From the NCBI RefSeq assembly GCF_900128975.1, contig NZ_FQVC01000007.1:203294-267293 (forward strand): DNA of 64,000 nucleotides. The letters run 5' to 3'. Of the stretch, positions 26,912-36,596 are shown in pieces. Under the pieces are notes generated by a model, which saw nothing but the letters and a program-made list of their open reading frames with translations, did no database searches and was not told the origin of the DNA. Source of the stretch: Devosia limi DSM 17137. Lineage in GTDB: Bacteria; Pseudomonadota; Alphaproteobacteria; Rhizobiales; Devosiaceae. Every line of letters begins with the position of its first letter. Position 1 is the stretch's first letter. Both the position numbers and the translations under genes were made by a program.

Positions 26912-27048
26912 ATCAGCGACTCCGATTGCAATGGCTCATCATTAGTCCCGGCGCGCGCCAGCGGCAACGGGGCCAGGCCGGCGATTTAACCGGTTGTTAG
27001 GGTTAATGATTTATTGAAATACCCAACAATCCCCGGAGTGAACCGACC

Positions 27049-27819
27049 GTGCTGCCCAACCACCGCATCGTCAGGCCGTTGCGCGCCATGGTGCTGCTGG
27101 GCGTAGCCGTTACGGCCCTCACCGCCTGCGTCTCGACGGGCGCCCGGAGCCCCGCGCCCGACGCTTCGGGCATGGCGCGCAGCGACACCTATCAGGCGCT
27201 GGCCGATCTGGGCGCGCGCTACAAGTCCAATCCGCGCGACAAGAACACCGTCATCAATTATGCCGCCGTCCTGCGCAGCAATGGGCAGAGCCAGCAGGCT
27301 GTCGCGGTGCTGGAAACCGGGGTGGCCAATTTCCCGCGCGATGTCGATGTCAGCATTGCCTATGGCAAGGCGCTGACCGCCGATGGCCGCTTCGATCAGG
27401 CGCTCAGCGTTATCGACAATGCCATTCGCCCCGATGCACCGGACTGGAATGCCCTCTCGGTCAAGGGCGCGATCCTGGACCAGCTCGGCCGCAATGCCGA
27501 AGCCCGCCAGGTCTATAGCCAGGCATTGCTGATCGCGCCGGGCGAGGCCTCGGTCGAGGCCAATATCGGCCTTTCCTATGCCATGACCAATGATCTCAAG
27601 CTGGCCGAACAGCACCTGCGCCGGGCGACCAGCCTGCGCGGCGCCAATAGCAAGATCCGGCAGAACCTGGCACTGGTGCTGGGCCTGCAAGGCCGGTTCG
27701 ATGAAAGCCGCGCCCTTTATGCCGCCGAACTGCCACCAGAGCAGGTCGAGGCCAATATGGCCTATGTGCGCGGCATGCTGAGCCAGCCAAACCGTTGGGA
27801 AACCGTCGGCAAGGGCTAA
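27049..27819 (+). CDS. tadD: TPR-repeat lipoprotein, Flp pilus assembly protein TadD-like
   Basis: 256 residues. A lipoprotein signal with lipobox L-T-A-C near residue 26 is followed by tandem tetratricopeptide repeats covering about residues 45-220. Start is GTG at 27049 preceded by CCGGAGTGA. TadD-type lipoproteins assist secretin assembly in Tad pili, and the gene sits beside (but convergent with) tadC. That context supports the name. Confidence 0.85.
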   Translation: MLPNHRIVRPLRAMVLLGVAVTALTACVSTGARSPAPDASGMARSDTYQALADLGARYKSNPRDKNTVINYAAVLRSNGQSQQAVAVLETGVANFPRDVDVSIAYGKALTADGRFDQALSVIDNAIRPDAPDWNALSVKGAILDQLGRNAEARQVYSQALLIAPGEASVEANIGLSYAMTNDLKLAEQHLRRATSLRGANSKIRQNLALVLGLQGRFDESRALYAAELPPEQVEANMAYVRGMLSQPNRWETVGKG

Positions 27820-27889
27820 CCCTTCCGTCCGTCATTGGGCCAGTGCCGCTCCCGGCGCGGACCCCGATCCCATTCCCCTATTCCGCAGG

Positions 27890-27915
27890 TCATTCCCGCC
27901 CAGGCGGGCCGTCCC
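27890..27915. repeat. Degenerate REP-like palindrome between tadD and tadC
   Basis: TCATTCCCGC followed by a 4-nt loop and GCGGG, then decayed sequence. It belongs to the same family as the copies near 57474 and 63607 and lies between convergent tadD and tadC. Confidence 0.45.
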
Positions 27916-27958
27916 GGCCCAGGGCAAATGGCGCCGGCGCGGACGTGTTTGCCGGGTC

Positions 27959-28963
27959 CTAGCCGCCCATGGGATTGTTGGGGGTGCCGAAGATCTTGAT
28001 CATCGCTGGCGACATGATGACGATGAACAGCACCGGCAGGAAGAACAGGATCAGCGGGACAGTCAGCTTGGGGGGCAGCGACGCTGCCTTTTTCTCGGCA
28101 TCCATCATGCGGGTTTCGCGCCCTTCCTCGGCCATGACGCGCAGCGCCTGGCCGACCGAGGTGCCGTAGCGATCGGCCTGGATCAGCGCGGTCATCACCG
28201 AGCGGACATTGTCGAGCCCGGTCCGACGCGCCAGGTTTTCATAGGCGCGACCACGATCTTCGAGAAAGGACAGCTCGGCGGTGGTCAGGGTCAGCTCTTC
28301 GGCCAATTCGGCGCTTTGCTGGCCGATCTCGCGGGCGACGCGCTTGAAGGCGTGCTCCACCGACATGCCGGCCTCAACGCAAAGCAGCATCAGGTCGAGA
28401 CAATCAGGCCAGGCGCGGCTGATGGAGAACTGGCGTTTGACTGTCTTGTTCTTGAGCAGGACATTAGGCAGGTAAGCGCCCAGCAGTCCCGCCCCCACCG
28501 CATAGACCAGGTTGAGATAGAGCGGTCGATCACCGGGGGTGATCAGCAGCAGATAGAACGTTGCGATGACGAAGATAATGATCGGCGCGGCCAGCCGCAT
28601 GAACAGGAAGGTGGTCAGGTGCCCCTGCCCGCGATAGCCGGCCCGGGCCAGCTTGTCGACCGTGGCATCGTCCTGGAAGGCCTTTTTGAGGTCGAGCCGA
28701 TCGACCACCGTCTTCATATAGGTTTTGGTTTCGCCGCTGCGCCGCATGGTGCCGCGGCTGTCGCTGATGGAATTGCCCCGCAGACGGGCCATTTCCTCGG
28801 CCCGCATCTTTTCGCGTTCCAGCGCCACGCGCTTGATGCGGCCCTTCATCTCCGACTTGACGATGAAGGAGGAACCGAAGGTGAAAACCACCGCAGCGGC
28901 GCTGATGGCGGCCAGCACCGAGATCAGAAACTCGCGCTGGGTCAGGAGCTCAACGAAATTCAT
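27959..28963 (-). CDS. tadC: Tad pilus inner-membrane platform protein TadC
   Basis: 334 residues. N-terminal membrane segment, cytoplasmic linker, then a type II secretion F-like domain with C-V-E-A-G-M-S-V-E-H-A-F and a final pair of membrane helices. TadB and TadC form the inner-membrane platform for Flp pilus assembly. It begins 9 nt after tadB and is last in the minus-strand tad run. Confidence 0.94.
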   Translation of the reverse strand: MNFVELLTQREFLISVLAAISAAAVVFTFGSSFIVKSEMKGRIKRVALEREKMRAEEMARLRGNSISDSRGTMRRSGETKTYMKTVVDRLDLKKAFQDDATVDKLARAGYRGQGHLTTFLFMRLAAPIIIFVIATFYLLLITPGDRPLYLNLVYAVGAGLLGAYLPNVLLKNKTVKRQFSISRAWPDCLDLMLLCVEAGMSVEHAFKRVAREIGQQSAELAEELTLTTAELSFLEDRGRAYENLARRTGLDNVRSVMTALIQADRYGTSVGQALRVMAEEGRETRMMDAEKKAASLPPKLTVPLILFFLPVLFIVIMSPAMIKIFGTPNNPMGG

Positions 28964-28972
28964 GCCGTTCTC

Positions 28973-29950
28973 CTAATAGTCGAACTTGACCATGCGCATC
29001 ATCACGAAGATGCCCATGGACATCATGCCGGCGGCAGCACCGAGACAGATCCAGCCGACACTTGTGGTCACCAGCGGCTCGAGATAGCGCGGGGTGACAA
29101 TGGTCACCAGGGTGGCCACGACGAAGGGCAGTGAGCCGATGATGCCGGCCGACGCCTTGGCTTCCGAGCTCATCGCCTTGACCTTCTGCTTCATCTTCTT
29201 GCGATTGCGCAGCACGCGCGCCAGATTGCCCAGCGCTTCGCTGAGATTGCCGCCAGCCTGCTGCTGCACCGTGATGACCACGACGAAGAAATTCACCTCC
29301 GGCAGCGGCACGCGGTCGATCAGCACCTGCACCGCTTCGGTCATCGACATACCGAACGCCTGCTGATCCAGGACGCGCTGGAACTCGGACTTGACCGGTT
29401 CCTTGGAATCCTTGGCCACCACCCGCATGCTGTCATTGAGCGGCAGGCCGGTCTTGACGCCACGCACGATGGCCTCGACCGCATTGGGCAATTCATCGAG
29501 GAACTGATCGCGGTATTTGTTGCGGCGGCGGCGCACATACAGCCGGGGCAGCAGATAGGCGCCAGCCACGGCAAAGATCGCGGCAAAATAGAATGGCACC
29601 TGCACCACGAACAGCACCAGGAACACCACCACGCCCAGAATGATGCTGTTGCGCACGAATGCCGCCGGCTTGATGGTCATGCCAGCCTGGAACAGCTGGG
29701 CCGGCAGCGGCACCCGCTTCTTGGCGTTGAGCGCGTCGGTCTGTTGCTTGAGGGCCTGCTGCACACTCTTGCGCCGGTCGTCGCGATTGCGCGCGGCGTC
29801 GTTCTGCATCCGGTTGGCACGCATGTCGCCCTGCAATGCCTTCTTGCGCTTCTCGGCGCGGCCGCCCTCCCCCATCAGGGAAGGCACCAGAGCGAAGCCG
29901 GCGGCAGTCACCACGACAACGGCAAGAAAGGCGATCAGCAGGGCGTTCAT
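28973..29950 (-). CDS. tadB: Tad pilus inner-membrane platform protein TadB
   Basis: 325 residues. N-terminal membrane helix, a basic region, then a T2SSF domain with G-V-K-T-G-L-P-L-N-D-S-M and Q-Q-Q-A-G-G-N-L-S-E-A-L-G-N-L, and C-terminal membrane helices. It starts 3 nt after the tadA stop, so the two are coupled. Confidence 0.95.
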   Translation of the reverse strand: MNALLIAFLAVVVVTAAGFALVPSLMGEGGRAEKRKKALQGDMRANRMQNDAARNRDDRRKSVQQALKQQTDALNAKKRVPLPAQLFQAGMTIKPAAFVRNSIILGVVVFLVLFVVQVPFYFAAIFAVAGAYLLPRLYVRRRRNKYRDQFLDELPNAVEAIVRGVKTGLPLNDSMRVVAKDSKEPVKSEFQRVLDQQAFGMSMTEAVQVLIDRVPLPEVNFFVVVITVQQQAGGNLSEALGNLARVLRNRKKMKQKVKAMSSEAKASAGIIGSLPFVVATLVTIVTPRYLEPLVTTSVGWICLGAAAGMMSMGIFVMMRMVKFDY

Positions 29951-29953
29951 GGC

Positions 29954-31444
29954 TTAGGAATCCAGCAATTCGCGTTGCTCGGTGTTGGACTTTTCCAGGG
30001 CTTCGACCAGATTGGCCTCTTCGTTGAAATAGCGGGCGCGCTCGGTGAACTGCGGCTTGGTAATGCCGGTGGAGCGGTGGCGCCCCATCAGCATGCCGTT
30101 CTGGTCTTCGCCCATGATGTCGTAGACGAATACGTCCTGGGTCACGATCACGTCGCTTTCCATGCCCAGAACTTCGGTAATGTGGGTGATCCGGCGCGAG
30201 CCGTCGCGCAAGCGGGCAGCCTGGACGATGACGTCGATCGAGGAGGTGATCATCTCGCGGATGGTGCGGCTGGGCAGGCTGTAGCCACCCATGGTGATCA
30301 TCGATTCCAGACGCGACAGGGCTTCGCGCGGCGAGTTGGCGTGCAGCGTGCCCATCGAGCCGTCATGGCCGGTATTCATCGCCTGGAGCAGGTCGAAGCT
30401 TTCCGGACCACGCACTTCGCCGACGATGATGCGTTCGGGGCGCATACGCAGGCAGTTCTTGATCAGGTCGCGCATGGTGATTTCGCCCTCGCCCTCCAGA
30501 TTGGGCGGGCGGGTTTCCAGGCGCACCACATGCGGCTGCTGCAGCTGCAATTCGGCCGAGTCTTCGCAGGTGATGACCCGCTCGTCCTTCTCGATGAAGG
30601 CGGTGAGGCAATTGAGCAAGGTGGTCTTGCCCGAGCCGGTACCACCCGAGATCAGCACATTGGCGCGTACCCGGCCCAGAATGCGCAGCACTTCGGCGCC
30701 TTCGGGCGAGATCGATCCATATTTGACCAGCTGCTGCAGGGTCAGCTTGTCCTTCTTGAACTTACGAATGGTGAGGGCGGCGCCATCAATGGCCAGCGGC
30801 GGGGCAATGACGTTGACGCGCGAACCGTCGGGCAAGCGGGCGTCGCAGATGGGTGAGCTTTCATCGACGCGGCGGCCGACCTGGCTGACGATGCGCTGGC
30901 AGACATTCATCAGGTGGGCATCGTCGCGGAAGCGCACATTGGTCAGGCGCACCTTGCCAGCGACTTCGATGTAGCATTTCTGCGACCCGTTCACCATGAT
31001 ATCGGCGATGTCGTCGCGTGCCAGCAGCGGCTCCAGCGGGCCATAGCCCAGCACGTCGTTGCAGATGTCCTCGAGCAGGTCTTCCTGCTCGGAAATCGAC
31101 ATGATGATCGACTTGAGGGCGATGATTTCGGCGACGATGTCGCGGATTTCCTCGCGCGCCGCCATCTGGTCCATGGTGGCCAGCTGGCTGAGATCGATGG
31201 AATCGATCAGCGCGTTGAAGATCGCCGACTTGGTGTGGAAATATTCCTTGTCACGCTGCGCATCGACGGGGGATCGGACATCGACGACCTCGTCGCTGCC
31301 GCGGAGGCGCGATGCGGCGCTGTCGGCATCACTTGAGCGCCGGACCGGCTCACTCTTCTCAGCCTTGACTGGCGAGAGCTGTGGGCGCGGCGTCTCGCTG
31401 ACGCCGGGCGTATTGCCACCAAAGGAAGTGCGCTTGCCGAACAT
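29954..31444 (-). CDS. tadA: Tad pilus assembly ATPase TadA/CpaF
   Basis: 496 residues, secretion-ATPase superfamily (VirB11/GspE-like). Walker A G-G-T-G-S-G-K-T-T-L-L-N, an E-D-S-A-E-L Asp-box region, and R-M-R-P-E-R-I-I-V-G-E-V-R-G leading into the His box (N-T-G-H-D-G-S-M-G-T-L-H-A-N). It powers pilin extrusion and possibly retraction at the inner membrane. The N-terminal about 90 residues are a variable linker. Confidence 0.96.
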   Translation of the reverse strand: MFGKRTSFGGNTPGVSETPRPQLSPVKAEKSEPVRRSSDADSAASRLRGSDEVVDVRSPVDAQRDKEYFHTKSAIFNALIDSIDLSQLATMDQMAAREEIRDIVAEIIALKSIIMSISEQEDLLEDICNDVLGYGPLEPLLARDDIADIMVNGSQKCYIEVAGKVRLTNVRFRDDAHLMNVCQRIVSQVGRRVDESSPICDARLPDGSRVNVIAPPLAIDGAALTIRKFKKDKLTLQQLVKYGSISPEGAEVLRILGRVRANVLISGGTGSGKTTLLNCLTAFIEKDERVITCEDSAELQLQQPHVVRLETRPPNLEGEGEITMRDLIKNCLRMRPERIIVGEVRGPESFDLLQAMNTGHDGSMGTLHANSPREALSRLESMITMGGYSLPSRTIREMITSSIDVIVQAARLRDGSRRITHITEVLGMESDVIVTQDVFVYDIMGEDQNGMLMGRHRSTGITKPQFTERARYFNEEANLVEALEKSNTEQRELLDS

Positions 31445-31484
31445 GACAGTCCTACCGTTTCAACGACGCCAGGCGAATACTCGC

Positions 31485-32756
31485 TCAGGCCCGCTTCTTG
31501 AGGAACGAGGGTAGTTTCATCAGGCCTGATGCCTTGCCCCCGGCTGGTGCCGCCTGCCGCCCGGTGACGTGCATGCCGATGGCACGATAGATTTCGTTGA
31601 TCTTGTTGTTGGCCGCGATCTCGGCAATCATCTGCCCGTTATTTGCCGCCGTACCGAACAGCGCCGCATCGAACGGGATCTGGCCCAGCAGCTGGCATTC
31701 GATGGAGCTGGCAAATTCGGTGGCGCCGATCTCGGGACGCCGCGGCAAGCCGAGCTTGTTGATGACGATGCTGGGCGCGGCCTCGCTTGGCCGCAGCGCC
31801 TTGATTGTATCGGCCAGGTTCTTGGCATTGCGCAGATTGGCCAGGTCCGGTTCGGCCACGATCACCACTTCGTCGAGCGTGGCGAGGGTATGGCGGATCC
31901 AGGAATTCCAGGCATGGGGAATATCGAGCACCACGACCGGCATGGTGGACTGGCTGAGTTCGACGATCTGTTCGAACTCGCGCTCCTCGAAATCATAGGT
32001 GCGATCCAGCGTCACCGGTGCGGTCAGCAGGTTGATATGGTTGGCCGCCTTGCTCATCAGGCGGTCCAGCATGGTCTGGTCGACCTTCTGGTTGGCCAGA
32101 ACGGCATCGGCCAGGCCATGGGGCGGATCCTGATTGAAATTGAGCCCGGCCGTGCCAAAGGCCAGGTCCATATCGAGGATCAGCGAGTCCTGGCGCAGCG
32201 TCTGCGCGATGGCCCAGGCGACGTTGTGGGCCACGGTGGAGGCGCCGGCGCCACCCTTGGCGGCGACAAAGCCCACAGTGCGCCCGATGGGGGCTGCGCC
32301 CTCGGCCGCGAACAGTTCGGTGATCGCGGTGACGATGGTCTGGGCGGTCGCCGGCAGCACGATATATTCGGAGACACCCGAACGGATCAGTTCGCGATAG
32401 AGCAGTACGTCATTGACGTGTCCGAGCAGGATCAGGCGGGTCGAGGCATCGCAGACATCGGCCAGCCGCGCCAGCGCCGCCGGGATGTCGGCCGGCGGCA
32501 GTGTCGTCTCGACCATGATGAGGTTCGGCGTCGGATTGGCCTTGTAGGTCTCGATTGCACCCTCGAGGCCGCCATTATGGGTGGTCAGTGCGACCTTGGA
32601 CATGCGGCGGTCGTGAATGGCGCTCTCGACCAACTGGGCGGTCTGGGAGTGTTCGCAAAAGGCCTGGATGGTGATGCGCGGGATCAGCCGGGCACCGCCG
32701 GCAATCTCGGCCGCTGCCTCTTCGCTCTTTTTGGGGTCTGGGCTGAGAAAACTCAT
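31485..32756 (-). CDS. cpaE: Tad pilus localisation protein CpaE/TadZ
   Basis: 423 residues. An N-terminal receiver-like domain is followed by a MinD/ParA-like ATPase domain with the deviant Walker A K-G-G-A-G-A-S-T and switch I-like D-M-D-L. CpaE/TadZ proteins position the pilus machine, often polar. ATG 32756 is chosen over the in-frame start at 32795. The 76-nt gap to cpaC upstream holds no cpaD. Confidence 0.93.
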   Translation of the reverse strand: MSFLSPDPKKSEEAAAEIAGGARLIPRITIQAFCEHSQTAQLVESAIHDRRMSKVALTTHNGGLEGAIETYKANPTPNLIMVETTLPPADIPAALARLADVCDASTRLILLGHVNDVLLYRELIRSGVSEYIVLPATAQTIVTAITELFAAEGAAPIGRTVGFVAAKGGAGASTVAHNVAWAIAQTLRQDSLILDMDLAFGTAGLNFNQDPPHGLADAVLANQKVDQTMLDRLMSKAANHINLLTAPVTLDRTYDFEEREFEQIVELSQSTMPVVVLDIPHAWNSWIRHTLATLDEVVIVAEPDLANLRNAKNLADTIKALRPSEAAPSIVINKLGLPRRPEIGATEFASSIECQLLGQIPFDAALFGTAANNGQMIAEIAANNKINEIYRAIGMHVTGRQAAPAGGKASGLMKLPSFLKKRA

Positions 32757-32832
32757 TGCAGCACGCTCTCCTTGGTTCCGGTTGCCCGGCAGCATTCAGA
32801 CGGGAACGGCGCGACCGCCATCCCCAGATCGG

Positions 32833-34230
32833 TCACTCGAGCACGAAGCCCACGGACCCACTAAACCCACCGCGCATGCCGCCGGAGCCGACGCCATACA
32901 TGGTCTCGAGCTTGCCCAGGAAGATCGACTCGGCATCGCTGGCGACAGCGCTGCGCTCGGTCGGCAGCACGGGCGGATGGATGCTCGAGCCAACCAGATA
33001 GGGCGTGACCATGATCACCAGCTCGGTCTGGGAGGTCTGGTATTCGCGGCTGCGGAACAGCGCGCCCAGGATCGGAATATTGCCGAGGCCGGGGAGCTGA
33101 TCGATCTGCTGCCGGACGCGTTCTTCAAGCAGGCCACCAATGGCCAGGGTATTGCCGGGGGGCAATTCGACCGAGGTCGAGGCCTGCCGCTTGGTCAGCG
33201 AGCCGTTAGGCTGCGGATCGGAGACGCTGGTCTCGACCTTGAGGGCGACCATGCCGTTCGAACGCACCACCGGGGTGAACTTGAGTTCCACGCCATAGGG
33301 TTTGAACAGCACTTCCTGATCGCCGTCGGCATTGCGCGAGTAATAGGGCAGTTCGCCACCGGCCAGGAAGTTGGCAGTTTCGCCAGAAATGGCAGTCAGG
33401 GTCGGCTGGGCCAGCACCCGCAGCGCGCCGCGCCCTTCGAGCGCGCGCACCGCCGCATTGATCTCCAGGTTTGGCACGGCGAAGGAGCCGGTGGCGCCGT
33501 TTGCCGTCGCCGTGGCACCAGCCATGGTATTGTTGAAGCCGAACGTGGCCGAGCCGAGCGTCACCGAACCCGACAGGTTGATGCCCAGCTCCTTGGCGAC
33601 GTCGCGCTTGATCTCGGAAACCGTGACCTGCAGCATGACCTGCTGGGAACCGGCGACGTCGAGAATGTTGGCGACGTTTTCCGGATCGCCGGCGAACTGG
33701 ACCGCCACGGACGCAGCCCGGTCGCGATCCTCGGCGGACAGAACCGTGCCGGTCAGCACCACGCGGTTGGTCGAGTCGCCCAGGGTAACCGACTCCACCC
33801 GGATGGCGGAGCCCGGCAGCACCCGCGCCAGCGCCGCTTCAAGCGCGGCACCGACCTGGGACGGCTCCTTGATCACCTTGATGTCGAGCACGCCGATAGT
33901 GCTGCCGCGATCATCGAGGAACAGGATATTGGTATCGCCACCGCCAATGCCCTGGATCACGGCGCGCTGGCGCGTCCGCATGATGGCCGAGGCCACCGAG
34001 GGCTGCGACACGATCACCTCGGCCACCCCGCCGGGCAGATCGACAACCATCGATTTGTTGAGCTCAAGCTCGATACTGCGGGTTCCGCCATAGCTGGCAA
34101 GGCTGATCTGGGCCTGCGCCGAGGCCGGCGCCGTCAAGGCTGCCGTGCCGGCAAGCATGGCGGCCAGCATGGTGGCGCCGAGCCAGTTGCGCCGTGGATT
34201 GCGACGATGAAGCGTTGGAATCTGCAGCAT
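32833..34230 (-). CDS. cpaC: Tad pilus outer-membrane secretin CpaC/RcpA
   Basis: 465 residues. Signal peptide ending A-P-A-S-A-Q-A-Q, an N-terminal pilus-assembly domain (V-D-L-P-G-G-V-A-E-V-I-V), a BON-like region, then the secretin domain with V-P-N-L-E-I-N-A-A-V-R-A-L-E and P-P-G-N-T-L-A-I-G-G-L-L. It forms the outer-membrane channel for the pilus. ATG 34230 has GGCGGAGA upstream. Confidence 0.95.
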   Translation of the reverse strand: MLQIPTLHRRNPRRNWLGATMLAAMLAGTAALTAPASAQAQISLASYGGTRSIELELNKSMVVDLPGGVAEVIVSQPSVASAIMRTRQRAVIQGIGGGDTNILFLDDRGSTIGVLDIKVIKEPSQVGAALEAALARVLPGSAIRVESVTLGDSTNRVVLTGTVLSAEDRDRAASVAVQFAGDPENVANILDVAGSQQVMLQVTVSEIKRDVAKELGINLSGSVTLGSATFGFNNTMAGATATANGATGSFAVPNLEINAAVRALEGRGALRVLAQPTLTAISGETANFLAGGELPYYSRNADGDQEVLFKPYGVELKFTPVVRSNGMVALKVETSVSDPQPNGSLTKRQASTSVELPPGNTLAIGGLLEERVRQQIDQLPGLGNIPILGALFRSREYQTSQTELVIMVTPYLVGSSIHPPVLPTERSAVASDAESIFLGKLETMYGVGSGGMRGGFSGSVGFVLE

Positions 34231-34243
34231 GTTTGTCTCCGCC

Positions 34244-35191
34244 CTATTGGGCAATCACTTGCGGCTCGATGGGCAGGGCGATTTGTGGTTCGACTGTGGT
34301 CGCCGGGCGGTAGAGGGCAGGGTCGAAAGCCTGCGGGCTCACCGGTTGCTGGGCGACCTGCGGGCCGGATACACCGGTCATCACCGACTGCTCCTTGCCG
34401 GCGCGAATAACCCGCACCGCCTGGTTGCTGCCGGACTTGTCGATGCTGTTGTCGTTGAAGTCGACGATGGAGCGCAGAACCAGCGAAAGCTGGCCACGCG
34501 AGGTTGAATTGATCAGGGTGTCGGCCTGGCCTGGCGTCAACTCCAGGGTGGCGATGGTGGAATCGTTGAACACCTGGGCCTGCGGTCCACCGGAGGCCGT
34601 CGTCGCCGCAGCCGCATTGTCGGTTCCGGCCGAAGCGCCGACCTCGCCCAGCCGGCGCCCGATGGCCATGACGCGGACATTGGAGAGGATCAGGTCCGAT
34701 ACATCGCCCATTTCGGTGCGGCGGGTCAGCACCACATCGACCCGGTCATTGGGGACGATGAAACCACCGGCGCTGGACACGGCATCGACACCGACGGAAA
34801 CGCCGCGCATGCCCTGCGCCAATACCGCCGAGAGGTAGCCCTGATCGGAATGGACCAGCTTCTGTTCGCGGATCGGCTCACCGGGAAAAAACTCGAAGCG
34901 GACAAGCGCGCCGGCCAGTTCGGTCGGGGCATCCGGCGTGGCGGCAATGGTGACAAACTCGGGACGAACCGACCCCATCGGCCAGCTCTGCCATTCCACC
35001 GACTCGGGGGTGAGGCGCTCGCCGGTGCCCAGCGCGATCCTGGCGACCAGCACCTTGGCCGTTTCCTCTTGGCGCACCACCTCGGTGACGATCTGATCGG
35101 GCGGGCGATTGCTGCCGCGCAGGACCAGGAACGCAGCCAGGCCGCCGGCAACCAGTGCCACGAGCAACAAGATGATACGCGCCGGCTTCAT
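34244..35191 (-). CDS. cpaB: Flp pilus assembly protein CpaB/RcpC
   Basis: 315 residues. One N-terminal membrane segment (about residues 6-25), an SAF-like domain (V-A-R-I-A-L-G-T-G-E-R-L and S-V-G-V-D-A-V-S-S-A-G-G-F) and a C-terminal Pro/Gln-rich tail. It links inner-membrane parts with the secretin. It precedes cpaC by 13 nt and starts at 35191 (GGAG upstream). Confidence 0.94.
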   Translation of the reverse strand: MKPARIILLLVALVAGGLAAFLVLRGSNRPPDQIVTEVVRQEETAKVLVARIALGTGERLTPESVEWQSWPMGSVRPEFVTIAATPDAPTELAGALVRFEFFPGEPIREQKLVHSDQGYLSAVLAQGMRGVSVGVDAVSSAGGFIVPNDRVDVVLTRRTEMGDVSDLILSNVRVMAIGRRLGEVGASAGTDNAAAATTASGGPQAQVFNDSTIATLELTPGQADTLINSTSRGQLSLVLRSIVDFNDNSIDKSGSNQAVRVIRAGKEQSVMTGVSGPQVAQQPVSPQAFDPALYRPATTVEPQIALPIEPQVIAQ

Positions 35192-35401
35192 GACCCAACT
35201 CCGGTTGACCACTAGGCGCAAGACGCCCAATTCCACGGTGGAATATGCGGGCAAAGGGTCAAAGTTTGGTTAATCGAAGCTTTGCAGGATCAGTTAACGA
35301 AATATGAAAATTGGCGATTTGCGGGCAATCGCAATAGAGACCATGTAATCGCGTCAGCGGTTACAGATGGCGATAAATAGCGAAACTGCCGAATGCAGGT
35401 G

Positions 35402-35902
35402 CTAGGCCGAGAGCTGTTGGAAGATCGGCGTCTGCGCGTAGATGATCATGCCGGCAATGGCCAGCGCGATCCCATAGGGTACACCCGACTTGGGACTGTG
35501 CAGCCGCTCCAGCCAGCGATAGCGCGCCAGAAACGGCGTCAGCGGCAGCCGCCGCAAGGCCAGGATCAGCAGGGTCAGCGCGCCACCGAGCAGGGCCGCA
35601 TAGGCGAGATAGGGCAAGGTTAGCCCAAAGCCCAGCCAGAGCGTGGTGGCCGCAGCCAGCTTGGCGTCGCCACCGCCGATCCAGCGCATGGCAAAAAAGG
35701 TGAAGCCCACCACCAGGACCAGCATGGCGCAGGCCACATGCATGGCAAACTGCTGCAGCGACATGCCGGTGGCGATCGCCAACACGCAAAACCCGGCGAC
35801 GAGCACCAGCACCAGCTTGTTGGAAATCCGCATGGTCAGCAGATCGGAGGATGCTGCGAAGGCCATTGCAGACGGAAAGAACAGCAAAGCAATGGTCGAC
35901 AT
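35402..35902 (-). CDS. cpaA: Prepilin peptidase CpaA/TadV
   Basis: 166 residues, four to five membrane segments. Type IV prepilin peptidase (A24) aspartates lie in S-D-L-L-T-M-R-I-S-N near residue 19 and in the G-G-G-D-A-K-L motif near residue 77. It cleaves Flp and TadE-type prepilins. It sits between flp and cpaB; a 210-nt gap without genes before cpaB could carry a separate promoter. Confidence 0.95.
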   Translation of the reverse strand: MSTIALLFFPSAMAFAASSDLLTMRISNKLVLVLVAGFCVLAIATGMSLQQFAMHVACAMLVLVVGFTFFAMRWIGGGDAKLAAATTLWLGFGLTLPYLAYAALLGGALTLLILALRRLPLTPFLARYRWLERLHSPKSGVPYGIALAIAGMIIYAQTPIFQQLSA

Positions 35903-35965
35903 TCAAACAAGCTCCGGGCCAGGCAGGTTTACGGCAAGTGTGCCGATACCGCATTAAGAAACCGC

Positions 35966-35999
35966 AAAAAAGAAGGAGGGCGCAAGCGCCCCCCTCCTC
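35966..35999 (-). terminator. Rho-independent terminator after flp
   Basis: On the minus strand GGAGGG-GGG-CGC pairs with GCGCCCTCC across a 2-nt turn, with a 3-G bulge, followed by TTCTTTTTT. It lies 23 nt past the flp stop. Its place before cpaA would limit read-through, as expected when pilin must be far more abundant than assembly proteins. Confidence 0.8.
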
Positions 36000-36021
36000 A
36001 GTTCAAGCAGTGCGCTGGCTA

Positions 36022-36204
36022 TTAGCCGCCATCGCCGGCCGCAGGCTGCAGCCGCGTGTTGATGTCGGTGAACACGTTGTTCAGAGTGCCACCAAGCAGA
36101 CCAACAGCGCCGATGATGACCACGGAGATCAGCGCAGCGATCAGGCCGTATTCGATTGCAGTCGCACCAGATTCATCCTGTGCGAAACGTGCGAAAATGT
36201 TCAT
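36022..36204 (-). CDS. flp: Flp/Fap-type pilin
   Basis: 60 residues. Flp pilin hallmarks: short leader, then G-A-T-A-I-E-Y-G-L-I-A-A-L-I with the conserved Glu-Tyr after the cleavage site and one hydrophobic helix. AAAGGAG lies just upstream of the ATG, a strong ribosome site befitting the major pilus subunit. A strong terminator follows. Confidence 0.96.
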   Translation of the reverse strand: MNIFARFAQDESGATAIEYGLIAALISVVIIGAVGLLGGTLNNVFTDINTRLQPAAGDGG

Positions 36205-36596
36205 TCCCAGGCTCCTTTATCACGTCATCGAGTGACGCCTTCGTTCGACACGTCACACATCGAACATGGCCATGAAGCTAGGCCGCACATCTTGAAATTA
36301 AGTTAATCGGCAGGCTGCCCTATTTTAGCCCTAAATCGATTTTCTCTATGTTTCTTATGCACTTACCGAAATATGGCGCGACTTTTCCAAAGTGACGGCG
36401 TGTACGCTATAGTCGCTATGGTGAGCGTAATATTACCAATATCGATCGTTTGCTAATTATCACGACGGGCAATGGCGCGCTGAAAAGTACTCTTTATCCG
36501 TCATAAACCATCATGACTGCATCGGGCCGTTTGCCAATTGTTCACCATTCCGGGAGAAAATGGCTGCACAGCGTATCTCGTACCCCGGAACCGGCC
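36205..36596. promoter_or_regulatory. AT-rich divergent control region between flp and the pilus-assembly N-domain gene
   Basis: About 390 nt without a gene, clearly AT-richer than the rest of the window, especially 36290-36500. The flp leader contains CGTCA-N5-TGACG at 36223-36237 and GTTCGA-N11-TCGAAC at 36243-36265, candidates for operators or 5' UTR hairpins. Promoters for flp and for the plus-strand pilus genes must lie here; I could not place -35/-10 boxes reliably. Confidence 0.5.

Noticed and set aside
32617..34410. 597-codon open frame on the plus strand
   Set aside because: Antisense to cpaC and cpaE; no domain and no ribosome site.
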